NCBI RefSeq assembly: GCF_044466355.1
Contig: NZ_JBITMQ010000015.1
Span: 1-64,000 of the forward strand
Source: Actinophytocola sp044466355
GTDB lineage: Bacteria > Actinomycetota > Actinomycetes > Mycobacteriales > Pseudonocardiaceae
DNA length: 64,000 bases
Direction: 5' to 3'
Position 1 is the stretch's first letter. Each line of letters starts with the position of its first letter. The notes under the pieces were generated by a model. That model did no database searches. It was not told where the DNA came from and saw only the letters and a program-made list of their open reading frames with translations. This document shows positions 8,530 through 17,562 of this stretch, one piece after another. A program made the translations under genes and the position numbers.

Positions 8530-9413
8530 GCTTGTCCCTCCTCGGGAAGAACCATCGTGCCGACGCCACTGCCGGTGAACACCTCGAGCAGCACGGAATG
8601 GGCGAGCCTGCCGTCGATCACGTGGGCGCGCGGCACCCCGCCGCGCACGGCCGCGAGGCACGCCTCCATCTTCGGGATCATCCCGCTGGCGAGGCCCGGC
8701 AGCATCTTCTCCAGCTCGTCGGCGCGGACCTGGTTGAGCAGCGAGTCCTTGTCCGGCCAATCCGCGTACAGGCCCTCGACATCGGTCAGCATGACGAGCT
8801 TCTCGGCCTCCAGCGCGACCGCGATCGCGGCGGCGGCCGTGTCGGCGTTCACGTTGTGCGCCAGGCCGTCCGCGTCCGGGGCGACCGTGGACACGACCGG
8901 GATGCGGCCGGCGCGGACGATGTCGAGCACCGCGTCCGGGTTCACCGCGACCACCTCACCGACCAGGCCGAGGTCGACCTCCGCGCCGTCGACGACCGTG
9001 GTGCGGCGCTGTGCGGTGAGCAGGTTCGCGTCCTCGCCGGAGATCGCGACCGCGTACGGGCCGTGCGCGTTGATCAGCGCGACCAGCTCGCGGGACACCT
9101 GACCGGTGAGCACCATGCGGACCACGTCCATGGTCTCCGGCGTGGTGACCCGCAGGCCGCCCTTGAACTCGCCGGGGATGCCGAGCCGGTTGAGCATGGC
9201 GGTGATCTGCGGGCCGCCGCCGTGCACCACGACCGGGTGCAGCCCGGCGAGCTTCAGGAACACCATGTCCTGCGCGAACGCGGCCTTCAGCTCCTCGTCG
9301 ACCATCGCGTTGCCGCCGTACTTCACGACCACCGTCGCGCCGTGGAACCGTTGCAGCCACGGCAGTGCCTCGATCAGGACGGCGGCCTTCTCGGCTGCCT
9401 GCGGGATCGTCAT
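8526..9413 (-). CDS. argB: Acetylglutamate kinase
   Basis: Phosphorylates N-acetylglutamate, usually the arginine-inhibited step. The 295 residues belong to the amino acid kinase fold, with VVVKYGGNAM near residue 30 and the glycine-rich HPVVVHGGGPQI near residue 60, and AHNVNADTAAAAIAVALEAE and MLTDVEGLY further on. The ATG at 9413 overlaps the argJ stop (ATGA at 9410-9413). Confidence 0.96.
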   Translation of the reverse strand: MTIPQAAEKAAVLIEALPWLQRFHGATVVVKYGGNAMVDEELKAAFAQDMVFLKLAGLHPVVVHGGGPQITAMLNRLGIPGEFKGGLRVTTPETMDVVRMVLTGQVSRELVALINAHGPYAVAISGEDANLLTAQRRTTVVDGAEVDLGLVGEVVAVNPDAVLDIVRAGRIPVVSTVAPDADGLAHNVNADTAAAAIAVALEAEKLVMLTDVEGLYADWPDKDSLLNQVRADELEKMLPGLASGMIPKMEACLAAVRGGVPRAHVIDGRLAHSVLLEVFTGSGVGTMVLPEEGQA

Positions 9414-10567
9414 GACGAGTACGCGCTGTTCTCTTCGACGTAGCCGTGCGACAGGTCGGTGGTCAGCACGGTGGCCTTGCCGTCCCCGGCGTGCAGGTCG
9501 ACCTCGACGGTGATGTCGCGGCCGGACAGGTCCGCCTTCGACCGGTCCTCCCCCGCGCCGCCCGCGACGCAGACCGCGACGCCGTTGATCGTGATGTCGA
9601 GCTTCGCCGGGTCGAAGTCGGTGGGCGCGTTGCCGACAGCCATCGCGATCCGGCCCCAGTTCGGGTCGGAGCCGAAGAACGCGGTCTTGCACAGGTTGTC
9701 GCGCGCGATGACCCTGGCGGCCGCCTCGGCCTCCGCGTCGGTGGCGGCGCCCGCGACGGTCACGGTGACGTGCTTGGTGACGCCCTCCGCGTCCGCCTGC
9801 AGCTGGGCGACCAGGTCGCGGCAGAGCCCGGTCAGCGCGGCCGTGAACGCCGCGACCGGGACCGCCTTGCCGGACGCGCCGGAGCACAGCAGCAGCACGG
9901 TGTCGTTGGTGGAGGTGCCGCCGTCGACGTCGAGTGCGTTGAAGGTCACGTTCACGGCGTCGCGCAGCGCGGCGTCCAGGTCGGACTGGTCGAGGACGGC
10001 GTCGGTGGTGACGACCGACAGCATCGTCGCCATGTTCGGCGCGCACATGCCCGCGCCCTTCGCGAACCCGCCGAGTGCCCAGCCGTCCTGGACCGACCTG
10101 GCGTGCTTGGGCACGGTGTCGGTGGTCATGACGGCCGTGGCCGCGTCGACACCCGCCTCCTCGCTGGAGGCGAGCCGCGCGGCGGCAGCGGTGACGCCCG
10201 CCTTCAGGTTGTCCATCGGCAGTCGGGCGCCGATCAGGCCGGTCGAGCAGACGGCCACGTCGATCGCGCCGATCCCCAGCGTGGCCGCGACGTGCTCGGC
10301 GGTGGCGTGCGTGTCCTGGAAACCCTCCGGACCGGTGCACGCGTTGGCGCCGCCCGAGTTCAGGACGACCGCCTTCACGCGGCCCGTCGCCAGGACCTGC
10401 TGGGACCACAGGACGGGCGCGGCCTTCACCTTGTTGCGGGTGAAGACCCCGGCGGCGAGGTCCAGTGGGCCGTCGTTGACCACGAGGGTCAGGTCCTTGT
10501 TGCCGCTCTCCTTGATCCCGGCGGCGACTCCCGCGGCCCGGAAACCCTTGGGGGCGTTGATGGTCAC
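9410..10567 (-). CDS. argJ: Bifunctional ornithine acetyltransferase / N-acetylglutamate synthase
   Basis: Recycles the acetyl group from N-acetylornithine to glutamate. The 385-residue precursor cleaves itself before the Thr of AVMTTDTVPKHA near residue 185, giving alpha and beta chains; the catalytic Thr is present. Other family motifs are VLNSGGANACTGPEGFQD and the C-terminal DLSHGYVEENSAYSS. The GTG at 10567 overlaps the argC stop (GTGA). Whether it is mono- or bifunctional cannot be told from the sequence. Confidence 0.95.
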   Translation of the reverse strand: MTINAPKGFRAAGVAAGIKESGNKDLTLVVNDGPLDLAAGVFTRNKVKAAPVLWSQQVLATGRVKAVVLNSGGANACTGPEGFQDTHATAEHVAATLGIGAIDVAVCSTGLIGARLPMDNLKAGVTAAAARLASSEEAGVDAATAVMTTDTVPKHARSVQDGWALGGFAKGAGMCAPNMATMLSVVTTDAVLDQSDLDAALRDAVNVTFNALDVDGGTSTNDTVLLLCSGASGKAVPVAAFTAALTGLCRDLVAQLQADAEGVTKHVTVTVAGAATDAEAEAAARVIARDNLCKTAFFGSDPNWGRIAMAVGNAPTDFDPAKLDITINGVAVCVAGGAGEDRSKADLSGRDITVEVDLHAGDGKATVLTTDLSHGYVEENSAYSS

Positions 10568-11580
10568 GGTGCTACTCCCACAGTCGACAGGCCGGTCGCC
10601 TCCGGCAGGCCGAGCGCGATGTTCATGGACTGGACGGCCGCGCCCGCGGTGCCCTTGGTCAGGTTGTCGAGCGCGGCGACCACCACGAGGCGGCCGGCGT
10701 CGCGGTCGACGGTGGCACGCAGCTGCACGGCGTTGGAGCCGAGCGTGGCGGCGGTCGCGGGCCACGAGTTCTCGAGGACGTGGACGAACGGCTCGTCGGC
10801 GTAGGCCTTGCGGTACACCTCGTCCGGGTCCACGTCGGCCGTGAGCGGTGCGGACGCGGTGGTCAGGATCCCGCGCGGCATGGGCGCGAGCACCGGCGTG
10901 AACGAGACCGCGACCTTCTCCCCCGCGATCCGCCCGAGGTTCTGCGCGATCTCCGGGGTGTGCCGGTGGGCGCCGCCGACACCGTACGCGCTCGCCGAGC
11001 CCATGACCTCGGACCCGAGCAGGTGCGGCTTGAGGGACTTGCCCGCGCCGGACGTGCCGCTGACCGAGACGATCACCACGTCCGGCTCGACGATGCCCGC
11101 CGCGAACGCCGGAGCCAGCGCCAGGGACGCGCCAGTCGGGTAGCAGCCGGGGACGGCGACCCGCTTGGCGCCCACGAGCTTCTCGCGGTGACCGGGCAGC
11201 TCGGGCAGGCCGTACGGCCAGGTGCCCGCGTGCTCACCGCCGTACCAGCGGGTCCAGTCGGCCGCGTTCTCGAGCCGGTGGTCGGCACCGCAGTCGATCA
11301 CGAGCGTGTCGGGGCCGAGCCGGGCCGCGATCTCGGCGGAGTGGCCGTGCGGCAGTGCGAGGAAGACCACGTCGTGCCCGCTGAGCTGCTCGGGCGTGGT
11401 CTCGGCCAGGACGCGGTCCGCGAGCGGCAGGAGGTGGGGCTGGTGCGCGCCGAGCGCCGTGCCCGCGTTGCCGCCTGCGGTCAGCGCGCCGATCTCCGCC
11501 TCGGGATGACCGAGCAGGAGCCGCAGCAACTCACCCCCGGCGTACCCGCTGGCGCCACCCACGGCGATTCTGATCGTCAC
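10564..11580 (-). CDS. argC: N-acetyl-gamma-glutamyl-phosphate reductase
   Basis: NADPH-dependent reductase, first gene of the arginine operon. The 338 residues have an N-terminal Rossmann motif VGGASGYAGGELLRLL and the catalytic cysteine in VAVPGCYPTGA near residue 148. The segment PHLLGSEVMGSASAYGVGG and the HRHTPEI histidine region also match the family. The GTG start at 11580 is closely preceded by palindromic TGCAT-rich sequence that is probably the ArgR target. Confidence 0.96.
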   Translation of the reverse strand: MTIRIAVGGASGYAGGELLRLLLGHPEAEIGALTAGGNAGTALGAHQPHLLPLADRVLAETTPEQLSGHDVVFLALPHGHSAEIAARLGPDTLVIDCGADHRLENAADWTRWYGGEHAGTWPYGLPELPGHREKLVGAKRVAVPGCYPTGASLALAPAFAAGIVEPDVVIVSVSGTSGAGKSLKPHLLGSEVMGSASAYGVGGAHRHTPEIAQNLGRIAGEKVAVSFTPVLAPMPRGILTTASAPLTADVDPDEVYRKAYADEPFVHVLENSWPATAATLGSNAVQLRATVDRDAGRLVVVAALDNLTKGTAGAAVQSMNIALGLPEATGLSTVGVAP

Positions 11581-11583
11581 CTG

Positions 11584-11607
11584 GATGATTATGCACGCTC
11601 ATGCAAA
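11584..11607. promoter_or_regulatory. Candidate ARG box upstream of argC
   Basis: On the minus strand this segment reads TTTGCATGAGCGTGCATAAT followed by CATC, with two TGCAT half-sites. The position just upstream of argC in an operon that encodes argR, and the TGCAT-rich composition, fit an ArgR operator. The match is to half-sites rather than a full consensus. Confidence 0.4.
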
Positions 11608-11628
11608 CTCACTCAACCGAGATGCGGG

Positions 11629-11660
11629 CGGGCGCTCCCAGGATGCCCCGGGAGCGCCCG
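11629..11660 (-). terminator. Intrinsic hairpin downstream of the tripeptidyl aminopeptidase gene
   Basis: An 11-bp perfect stem (CGGGCGCTCCC/GGGAGCGCCCG) with a 10-nt loop lies 31 nt after the stop of the gene at 11691. There is no clear T-tract, as is common in actinobacteria. It separates that gene from the arg operon promoter. Confidence 0.6.
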
Positions 11661-11690
11661 TTCCACCGTCACCACACGGTCACCGCGCGG

Positions 11691-13286
11691 TCATCGCGGC
11701 ACCGCGACCGCCAGTTCGGCGCGCGGATCGGCCGAGGGGACCGACGCCGCACGCTTGTCGGCCGCGGCCGTGGGCACCGGCTGCGGCACCGGCTCGCACT
11801 GCACGTCGGAGCCGTTGCCCGGCTTGCGCTCGGGCAGCGCACCCGTCTTCAGGTACTCCGTGATGATGCTGTCCGTGCACTGCACACCGGAGAGGGACCC
11901 TGAGTGAGTGGTGCCGCCCACACCCTCGACGAGCACCGAGTTCGGGAACAGCTTGCGCACCTCGATGGCACCGGAGTACGGCGTCGCCGAGTCCAGCGTC
12001 TCGTTGATCAGCAGCGCGCTGTCGACCCCGCGGCCGTCGACCCGCACCGGCTTCTCCGCCGCGGCGGGCCAGAAGACGCACGGGGCGTTGAACCACACGT
12101 TGCCCCACGTCTCGAACGGGGCACGCAGGTGCGTGAGCCAGTTGTCGACGCGCCACTTGTTCCAGTTCGACGGCCACTGGGTGTCCGTGCAGGACACCGC
12201 GAGGTACACGGCGTGCCCGTTGTCGTCGAACGGGGGCGTGCCGAACAGCTCGACCAGCGTCTGCCAGTCACCGTCGTGGACATAGCCCGCGAACGCGTTG
12301 GCGATGTCCTCCCAGCCGTACACGTAGTAGGCGGCCTGCAGGAAGATGTCGGTCCACTCGTCCGGGCCGATCTTGCCGCCCGCCGGCTCGCGTCGCAGCT
12401 CGGCCTGCTTCTGGTAGAACAGCGCCTCGACCTGACGGCCCGTCGTACCGAGGTGGTAGACGTTGTCGTACGTGGCGATCCAGTCGAAGTAGACCTTGAT
12501 GTTGCGGTCGAACGCGATGTCCTGGTCGAGGTTCGCCTTGTACCAGACCCGTTTCGGGTTCACGTTGCCGTCGAAGACCACGCGGCGGAAGCGGTCGGGG
12601 AACAGGGTGCCGTACACCTGGCCCAGGTAGGTGCCGTACGAGAACCCGTAGTAGTTGATCTGCTCGGCGCCGAGTGCCTTGCGAATGCTCTCCATGTCGT
12701 TCGCCGACTCGACGGTCGTCATGTGATCGAGCAGTTTTCCGCCGTTCTCACCGCACGCGTCCGCGTAATTCTCCGAACGCGTGAGCCAGGTCCGCTCGAG
12801 CGCGGGCGTGACCGGCACGAAGTACGGCCGGTTGTAGCCGTCGTAGTCCGGAATACACGAAAGGGACGGCTGGCTGGCGCCGACCCCCCTCGGGTCGAAG
12901 CCGATCCAGTCGTAGGAGTCGCCACCGCCGTCCGGCACGAAGTCGCCGAAGACCGAGTAGATCAGGCCGGAGCCGCCCGGACCGCCGGGGTTCACCAGCA
13001 TCGGGCCCTGGTACTCGGAATCCGGGCTCTTGTGCGTCACCCGGGAGACGGCGAGCTTGATCTTCTCCCCGTCCGGCTTCGCGTAGTCGAGAGGGACCTC
13101 GAGGAAGCCGCATTTGGCGCCGGCCTGCACCAACCGGGGATTGTCGCATTCACCCCATTGGATGGGTTCTGGAGTGAATTCGGGTGATTTCGCCGGTGCA
13201 GCGGAAGCGACCGTTGTCGCGGTCAGTCCACTGAGCACGATGGCCGCGATCCCCGATAGGGCGGCGATTCTCTTAGCTTTGATCAC
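11691..13286 (-). CDS. Secreted tripeptidyl aminopeptidase (alpha/beta hydrolase, TAP family)
   Basis: A 531-residue serine peptidase exported to trim N-terminal tripeptides. Residues 1-30 are a signal peptide (MIKAKRIAALSG, then a hydrophobic core ending VASAAPA). The alpha/beta hydrolase fold has an oxyanion region LVNPGGPGGSG near residue 105, the nucleophile GFSYGTYLG near residue 220, the Asp in ETLDSATPYSGA near residue 437 and the His in GTTHSGSLSGVQC near residue 463. The C-terminal TAP-like domain is typical of Streptomyces Slp/Tap enzymes. Monocistronic with its own terminator. Confidence 0.88.
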   Translation of the reverse strand: MIKAKRIAALSGIAAIVLSGLTATTVASAAPAKSPEFTPEPIQWGECDNPRLVQAGAKCGFLEVPLDYAKPDGEKIKLAVSRVTHKSPDSEYQGPMLVNPGGPGGSGLIYSVFGDFVPDGGGDSYDWIGFDPRGVGASQPSLSCIPDYDGYNRPYFVPVTPALERTWLTRSENYADACGENGGKLLDHMTTVESANDMESIRKALGAEQINYYGFSYGTYLGQVYGTLFPDRFRRVVFDGNVNPKRVWYKANLDQDIAFDRNIKVYFDWIATYDNVYHLGTTGRQVEALFYQKQAELRREPAGGKIGPDEWTDIFLQAAYYVYGWEDIANAFAGYVHDGDWQTLVELFGTPPFDDNGHAVYLAVSCTDTQWPSNWNKWRVDNWLTHLRAPFETWGNVWFNAPCVFWPAAAEKPVRVDGRGVDSALLINETLDSATPYSGAIEVRKLFPNSVLVEGVGGTTHSGSLSGVQCTDSIITEYLKTGALPERKPGNGSDVQCEPVPQPVPTAAADKRAASVPSADPRAELAVAVPR

Positions 13287-13422
13287 CGGATGAGCCTGCC
13301 TCCGAAATAGCGAATGGGGAACACATCGAAAGTCGCATTACCGTATCGTGACCGCACGGAAAGCGACCACTCGAACACGCGGCTCGCACGGGTTGTCGGT
13401 GGGGTGACGTAGCTTGCGCCCC

Positions 13423-14109
13423 ATGGACGAACCCGATGCCCTGATCGCCGCGGCGCGATCCGGTCTCGCCGCCGTCGGCGATCCGCGCAAGGCGCCGGAG
13501 ATGCAGCGGTACATGAAGTCCGAGCTGCCCTACCGCGGTGTGGCGTCACCGGAACGCAAGGCGCTGGCGAAGGAACTGTTCGCCGCGCACCCACTGCCGG
13601 ACGAGACCGCGTTGCGGACGGCCGCGCTGACCCTGTGGCGCGAGGCCGGGTACCGCGAGGAGCGGTACATCGCGATCGACCTGACCGGGCACCGGGCGTA
13701 CCGGGCGTGGCAGACCCCGGCGCTGCTGCCGCTGTACGAGGAGATGATCGTCACCGGCGCGTGGTGGGACTACGTGGACGAGATCGCCAACCGCAGGATC
13801 GGCCCGCTGTTACGGGACCACCCGGGCGAACTGACACCCGTCATGCGTGCGTGGGCGGGCGACGAGCACCTGTGGAAGCGCCGCACCTCGATCATCTGCC
13901 AGCTCGGCTTCAAGGAGGCCACCGACACCGCGCTGCTGACCGACGCGATCGAGGCGAACATCGACGACCGGGACTTCTTCGTCCGCAAGGGCATCGGGTG
14001 GGCGCTGCGGCAGTTCGCGCGCACCGAGCCGGGCTGGGTCCGTGCCTTCGTGGACGGTCACCCCGGCCTGTCGCCGCTGTCCGTGCGGGAGGCGCTAAAG
14101 CACTTGTAG
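13423..14109 (+). CDS. DNA alkylation repair protein (AlkD-like, HEAT-repeat)
   Basis: A 228-residue all-helical protein of the AlkD/DNA alkylation repair family. Recognisable segments are MKSELPYRGVASPERKALAK, then WREAGYREERYIAIDL, GAWWDYVDEIANRRIG and FFVRKGIGWALRQFARTEP. Known members remove bulky cationic alkylpurines. The ATG at 13423 is preferred over the in-frame TTG at 13414. There is no good ribosome site, but a TTGTCG...TAGCTT promoter-like pair lies close by, so the transcript may be leaderless. Confidence 0.88.
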   Translation: MDEPDALIAAARSGLAAVGDPRKAPEMQRYMKSELPYRGVASPERKALAKELFAAHPLPDETALRTAALTLWREAGYREERYIAIDLTGHRAYRAWQTPALLPLYEEMIVTGAWWDYVDEIANRRIGPLLRDHPGELTPVMRAWAGDEHLWKRRTSIICQLGFKEATDTALLTDAIEANIDDRDFFVRKGIGWALRQFARTEPGWVRAFVDGHPGLSPLSVREALKHL

Positions 14110-14128
14110 CCGTTGGCAGGATGACCGT

Positions 14129-14914
14129 GTGACCGCACTGCCCGCCACGCGGACGTCCCTGGCCGCCGATCTCACCGCCCTCGGTCTGGTCGCCGGTGAC
14201 ACCGTGATCGCGCACTCGTCCATGAAGGCCATCGGCTGGGTACCGGGCGGCCAGGTGGCCGTGGTGCAGGCACTGCTCGACGTGCTCGGTCCGGACGGCA
14301 CGCTCGTGGTGCCGGCGCAGACCGGCGGGAACTCCGACCCGAAGCACTGGTCTCGGCCGCCGGTCCCGGAGGAGTGGTGGCCGACGATCCGCGAGCACAT
14401 GCCCGCGTTCGACCCGGCGATCACGCCGAGCCGGGGCATCGGCGCGGTCGCGGAGTCGGTGCGGACGTGGCCGGGTGCGGTGCGCAGCGACCACCCGCAC
14501 ACGTCGTTCGCGGCGATCGGCGCGAACGCGGCGGCGCTGATGGCACGGCACGACCTGGACAGCCAGCTGGGCGAGGGTTCCCCGTTGCGTGCGCTGGAGG
14601 ACGTGGGTGCACGGGTGCTGCTGCTCGGTGTCGGGTTCGACGTGTGCACGGCGTTCCACCTCGCGGAGTACCGGGTGCCGATGCGCAAGACCGAACACAG
14701 CGGCGCCGTCCGCACCGAACGTGGCCGCGAGTGGATCACCTACGTCGACGTCGCCACCGACAGCGACGACTTCGACCGGCTCGGCGCCGCCTACGAACCG
14801 ACGGCCACGATCCTGCACGGCCAGGTCGGCAACGCGGACGCACGCCTGTTCCCGGTGCGGGAGGCCGTGGCGTTCGCGACCGACTGGCTGCGGACCAACC
14901 GCCACGGCGAATAG
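14129..14914 (+). CDS. AAC(3)-family N-acetyltransferase
   Basis: A 261-residue protein of the aminoglycoside 3-N-acetyltransferase family. Typical motifs are VIAHSSMKAIGWVPGG near residue 27, DVLGPDGTLVVPAQTG, and RSDHPHTSFAAIGANA near residue 113 with the active-site histidine region. It starts with GTG at 14129, preceded 8 nt upstream by GGCAGG, and follows the AlkD-like gene by 19 nt. Many chromosomal homologues have unknown acceptors, so a resistance phenotype should not be assumed. Confidence 0.85.
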   Translation: MTALPATRTSLAADLTALGLVAGDTVIAHSSMKAIGWVPGGQVAVVQALLDVLGPDGTLVVPAQTGGNSDPKHWSRPPVPEEWWPTIREHMPAFDPAITPSRGIGAVAESVRTWPGAVRSDHPHTSFAAIGANAAALMARHDLDSQLGEGSPLRALEDVGARVLLLGVGFDVCTAFHLAEYRVPMRKTEHSGAVRTERGREWITYVDVATDSDDFDRLGAAYEPTATILHGQVGNADARLFPVREAVAFATDWLRTNRHGE

Positions 14915-15017
14915 GACGCCGATGGACCTCGACCAGGAGATCGCGCTGCCCCCGTCGGTCGGGTGTGGGGACTTGCACCGCGCGGCGCCTGACCGGCGTC
15001 CCGTTCCCGGGAACCGC

Positions 15018-17528
15018 CTAGGCGCGCAGCGCGGCGCCGAACCTCGACGCGGCGGCCGACACGGCGGCGTCGCGGGCCGCGGTGGCCTCCTCCACCGTCA
15101 GCGTCCGGTCCGGGGCACGGAACCGCAGCGAGTACGCCAGCGACCGCTTGCCCTCACCGACCTGCTCACCGGTGAACACGTCGAACAGGTGCAGCTCCTC
15201 GAGCAGGTCACCACCGCCGCCACGCAGCGTGGCCGCGACCTCGGCGACCGGCACGGCCTCGTCGACGACCAGCGCCACGTCCAGCAGCACCGGCGGGTAC
15301 GGCGACGGCGACGGCGCGGGCCGGTTGTCGACCAGCGGCAGCGCGTCGAGCTTCAGCTCCATCGCGCACGTCCGCTTCGGCAGCCCGAGCTTGTCGACGA
15401 CCTTCGGGTGCAGCTCACCCGCGTAGCCCACCGGGAGGTCACCGACCAGCAGCTGCGCGCAGCGGCCGGGGTGCCACGGCGCCAGCGCGCCCGCCTTCAC
15501 GGTCAGCTCGACACCGGCGGCCTCCGCGACGATCTGCGCCGCGCGCACGGCGTCCGACCAGCTCGCCTGCTGGCCGGCACCCCACCACCCGGCACGCTCA
15601 CGGTTGCCGGCGAGGACCACGGCCGTGTGCACCGGCTGCTGCGGCAGCGCGGCGTGCAGGCTCGCGATCTCCGCGTCGCTCGGGCGGCCCGCGACACCGA
15701 CCTCGGGCACCGGCACCTGCTGCGCCTTCGGCAACGTCACCTGCCCGATGTGGAACAGCGCCAGGTCACGCATGCCGCGGGAGGTGTTGCGCACCACCGC
15801 GTCCAGCAGACCGGGCAGCAGCGTGGTGGCCAGCTCGCTGCGGTCGGCCTCGAGCGGGTTGAGGATCGTGACGGTGCGGCGGCGGGAGTCCTCGGCGTCG
15901 ATGCCGAGCGAGTCCCACACCGACGGCGACACGAACGGGAACGGGATGACCTCGACGTACCCCGCCTCGGCGAGCGCACGGCCGACGGACCGCCTGCGGC
16001 GCTGGCTCGGCGTGGCGCCCTGGCCTGGGCGGGCGGCGGGCATGGCGGTCGGGATCGTGTCGTAGCCCTCGAGCCGCAGCACCTCCTCCACCAGGTCGGC
16101 GGGCTCAGCGAGGTCGGGGCGCCACGTCGGCGGCTGCGCGATCACGTACGCCTTGCCGTCGTCGCCGGTGACGACCTCCGTGGTGCAGCCGATCTGCTGG
16201 AGCCGCCGCACGGTCGCGCCGCGCTCGTACTTCGTGCCCGCGACACGGTCCGGCAGGCCGAGCTGCATGGTCACGGTGGGGAGCTGGGTCACGCCGCCCA
16301 CGTCGGTGCGGCCCGGCTTGATGCTGCCGTCCGCGTGGTCACGCAGCAGGCGCGCCGCCCGCTCCAGCGCCATCGGCGGGATGTTCGCGTCGACGTGCCG
16401 CTCGAACCGCTTCGAGGCCTCGGACGGCAGCTTGTGCCTGCGCACGGTCCGCGCGATCGACGCCGGGTCCCAGACCGCGGCCTCCAGCAGGATGTCGGTG
16501 CTGTCGTCGCGGACCTCGGTGCTCCCGCCACCCATCACGCCGGCCAGGGAGACCGGGCCGGTGTCGTCGGCGATGATGATGTCGTCCGGGTCCAGCTCAC
16601 GCACCGAGTCGTCGAGGGTGGTGAGCTTCTCCCCCGGCTTCGCGTGCCGCACGACCAGCCCGCCCTTGATCGACGGGGTGTCGAAGGCGTGCATGGGCTG
16701 GCCCATCTCGAGCATCACGTAGTTCGTGACGTCGACGGCCAGCGAGATCGAGCGGATGCCGGCCAGCATCAGCCTGCGCCGGATCCAGAACGGGGTCGGC
16801 GCGGTCGGGTCGACCCCGGTGACGCGGCGCGCGACGAAGCGCGGGCAGTCGGCCTCGTCCTCGACCGTCACCGGGAACGCGTCGCCCTCGGCTCCCGGCA
16901 CGTCGATGGCGGCCGGGTCGCGGTAGGCGATGTCGAACGCACAGGCCAGCTCGCGGGCGAGGCCGCGGATGGAGAACGCGTAGCCCCGGTCCGGGGTGAT
17001 CGACAGCTCGATCACGCTCTCGTCGAGGCCGAGCAGCTCGACGGCGTCGTCACCGGCGCCCGCCTCACCGCTGGGCAGCACGAGGATGCCCGAGTGCTCG
17101 TCGCCGAGCCCCAGCTCGCGGGCCGAGCAGATCATGCCGTTGCTGACCCGGCCGTACGTCTTGCGCGCGGTGATCGCGAACCCGCCGGGCAGCACGGCGC
17201 CGGGCAGCGCGACCACCACGAGGTCGCCCTCGGCGAAGTTGGTCGCGCCGCAGACGATGCCGCGCACCCGCGGCTCACCCTCGATGACGTCGTCGTGGTC
17301 CTCGGCCTCCGCGACCTCGACCTTGCAGTACCGGATCGGCTTCTTGAACTCGGTGAGCTCCTCGATCTCGGCGACGCGGCCGACCACGACCGGACCGGTC
17401 ACCGGCCCGAGTGGCGTGACCTCCTCGACCTCGAGACCGACCCGGACGAACGCCTCGGCGATCTGCTCCGCGGAGTAGTGCTCGTCCGTCTCGAGGTGCT
17501 CGGTGAGCCAGCTGACGGGAACCCGCAC
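15018..17528 (-). CDS. pheT: Phenylalanyl-tRNA synthetase beta subunit
   Basis: Beta chain of the alpha2-beta2 enzyme that charges tRNA-Phe. The 836 residues carry, in order, an EMAPII-like tRNA-binding domain (residues 40-150, with GIVCGATNFAEGD), B3/B4 editing domain (FVARRVTGVDP...MLEMGQPMHAFD), B5 domain and a C-terminal anticodon-binding FDX-ACB domain (PYPPVLLDVALVVDEAVPVA). The GTG at 17528 is chosen for its strong AGGAGAGG ribosome site. It follows pheS by 34 nt. Confidence 0.96.
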   Translation of the reverse strand: MRVPVSWLTEHLETDEHYSAEQIAEAFVRVGLEVEEVTPLGPVTGPVVVGRVAEIEELTEFKKPIRYCKVEVAEAEDHDDVIEGEPRVRGIVCGATNFAEGDLVVVALPGAVLPGGFAITARKTYGRVSNGMICSARELGLGDEHSGILVLPSGEAGAGDDAVELLGLDESVIELSITPDRGYAFSIRGLARELACAFDIAYRDPAAIDVPGAEGDAFPVTVEDEADCPRFVARRVTGVDPTAPTPFWIRRRLMLAGIRSISLAVDVTNYVMLEMGQPMHAFDTPSIKGGLVVRHAKPGEKLTTLDDSVRELDPDDIIIADDTGPVSLAGVMGGGSTEVRDDSTDILLEAAVWDPASIARTVRRHKLPSEASKRFERHVDANIPPMALERAARLLRDHADGSIKPGRTDVGGVTQLPTVTMQLGLPDRVAGTKYERGATVRRLQQIGCTTEVVTGDDGKAYVIAQPPTWRPDLAEPADLVEEVLRLEGYDTIPTAMPAARPGQGATPSQRRRRSVGRALAEAGYVEVIPFPFVSPSVWDSLGIDAEDSRRRTVTILNPLEADRSELATTLLPGLLDAVVRNTSRGMRDLALFHIGQVTLPKAQQVPVPEVGVAGRPSDAEIASLHAALPQQPVHTAVVLAGNRERAGWWGAGQQASWSDAVRAAQIVAEAAGVELTVKAGALAPWHPGRCAQLLVGDLPVGYAGELHPKVVDKLGLPKRTCAMELKLDALPLVDNRPAPSPSPYPPVLLDVALVVDEAVPVAEVAATLRGGGGDLLEELHLFDVFTGEQVGEGKRSLAYSLRFRAPDRTLTVEEATAARDAAVSAAASRFGAALRA

Positions 17529-17562
17529 GGTGTTACCTCTCCTACTGACGGGTGTGACGCGA

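Noticed and set aside
14129..14914. Claim of an aminoglycoside resistance gene
   Set aside because: Family membership in AAC(3) is clear but many chromosomal members have other or unknown acceptors; no resistance context is present.
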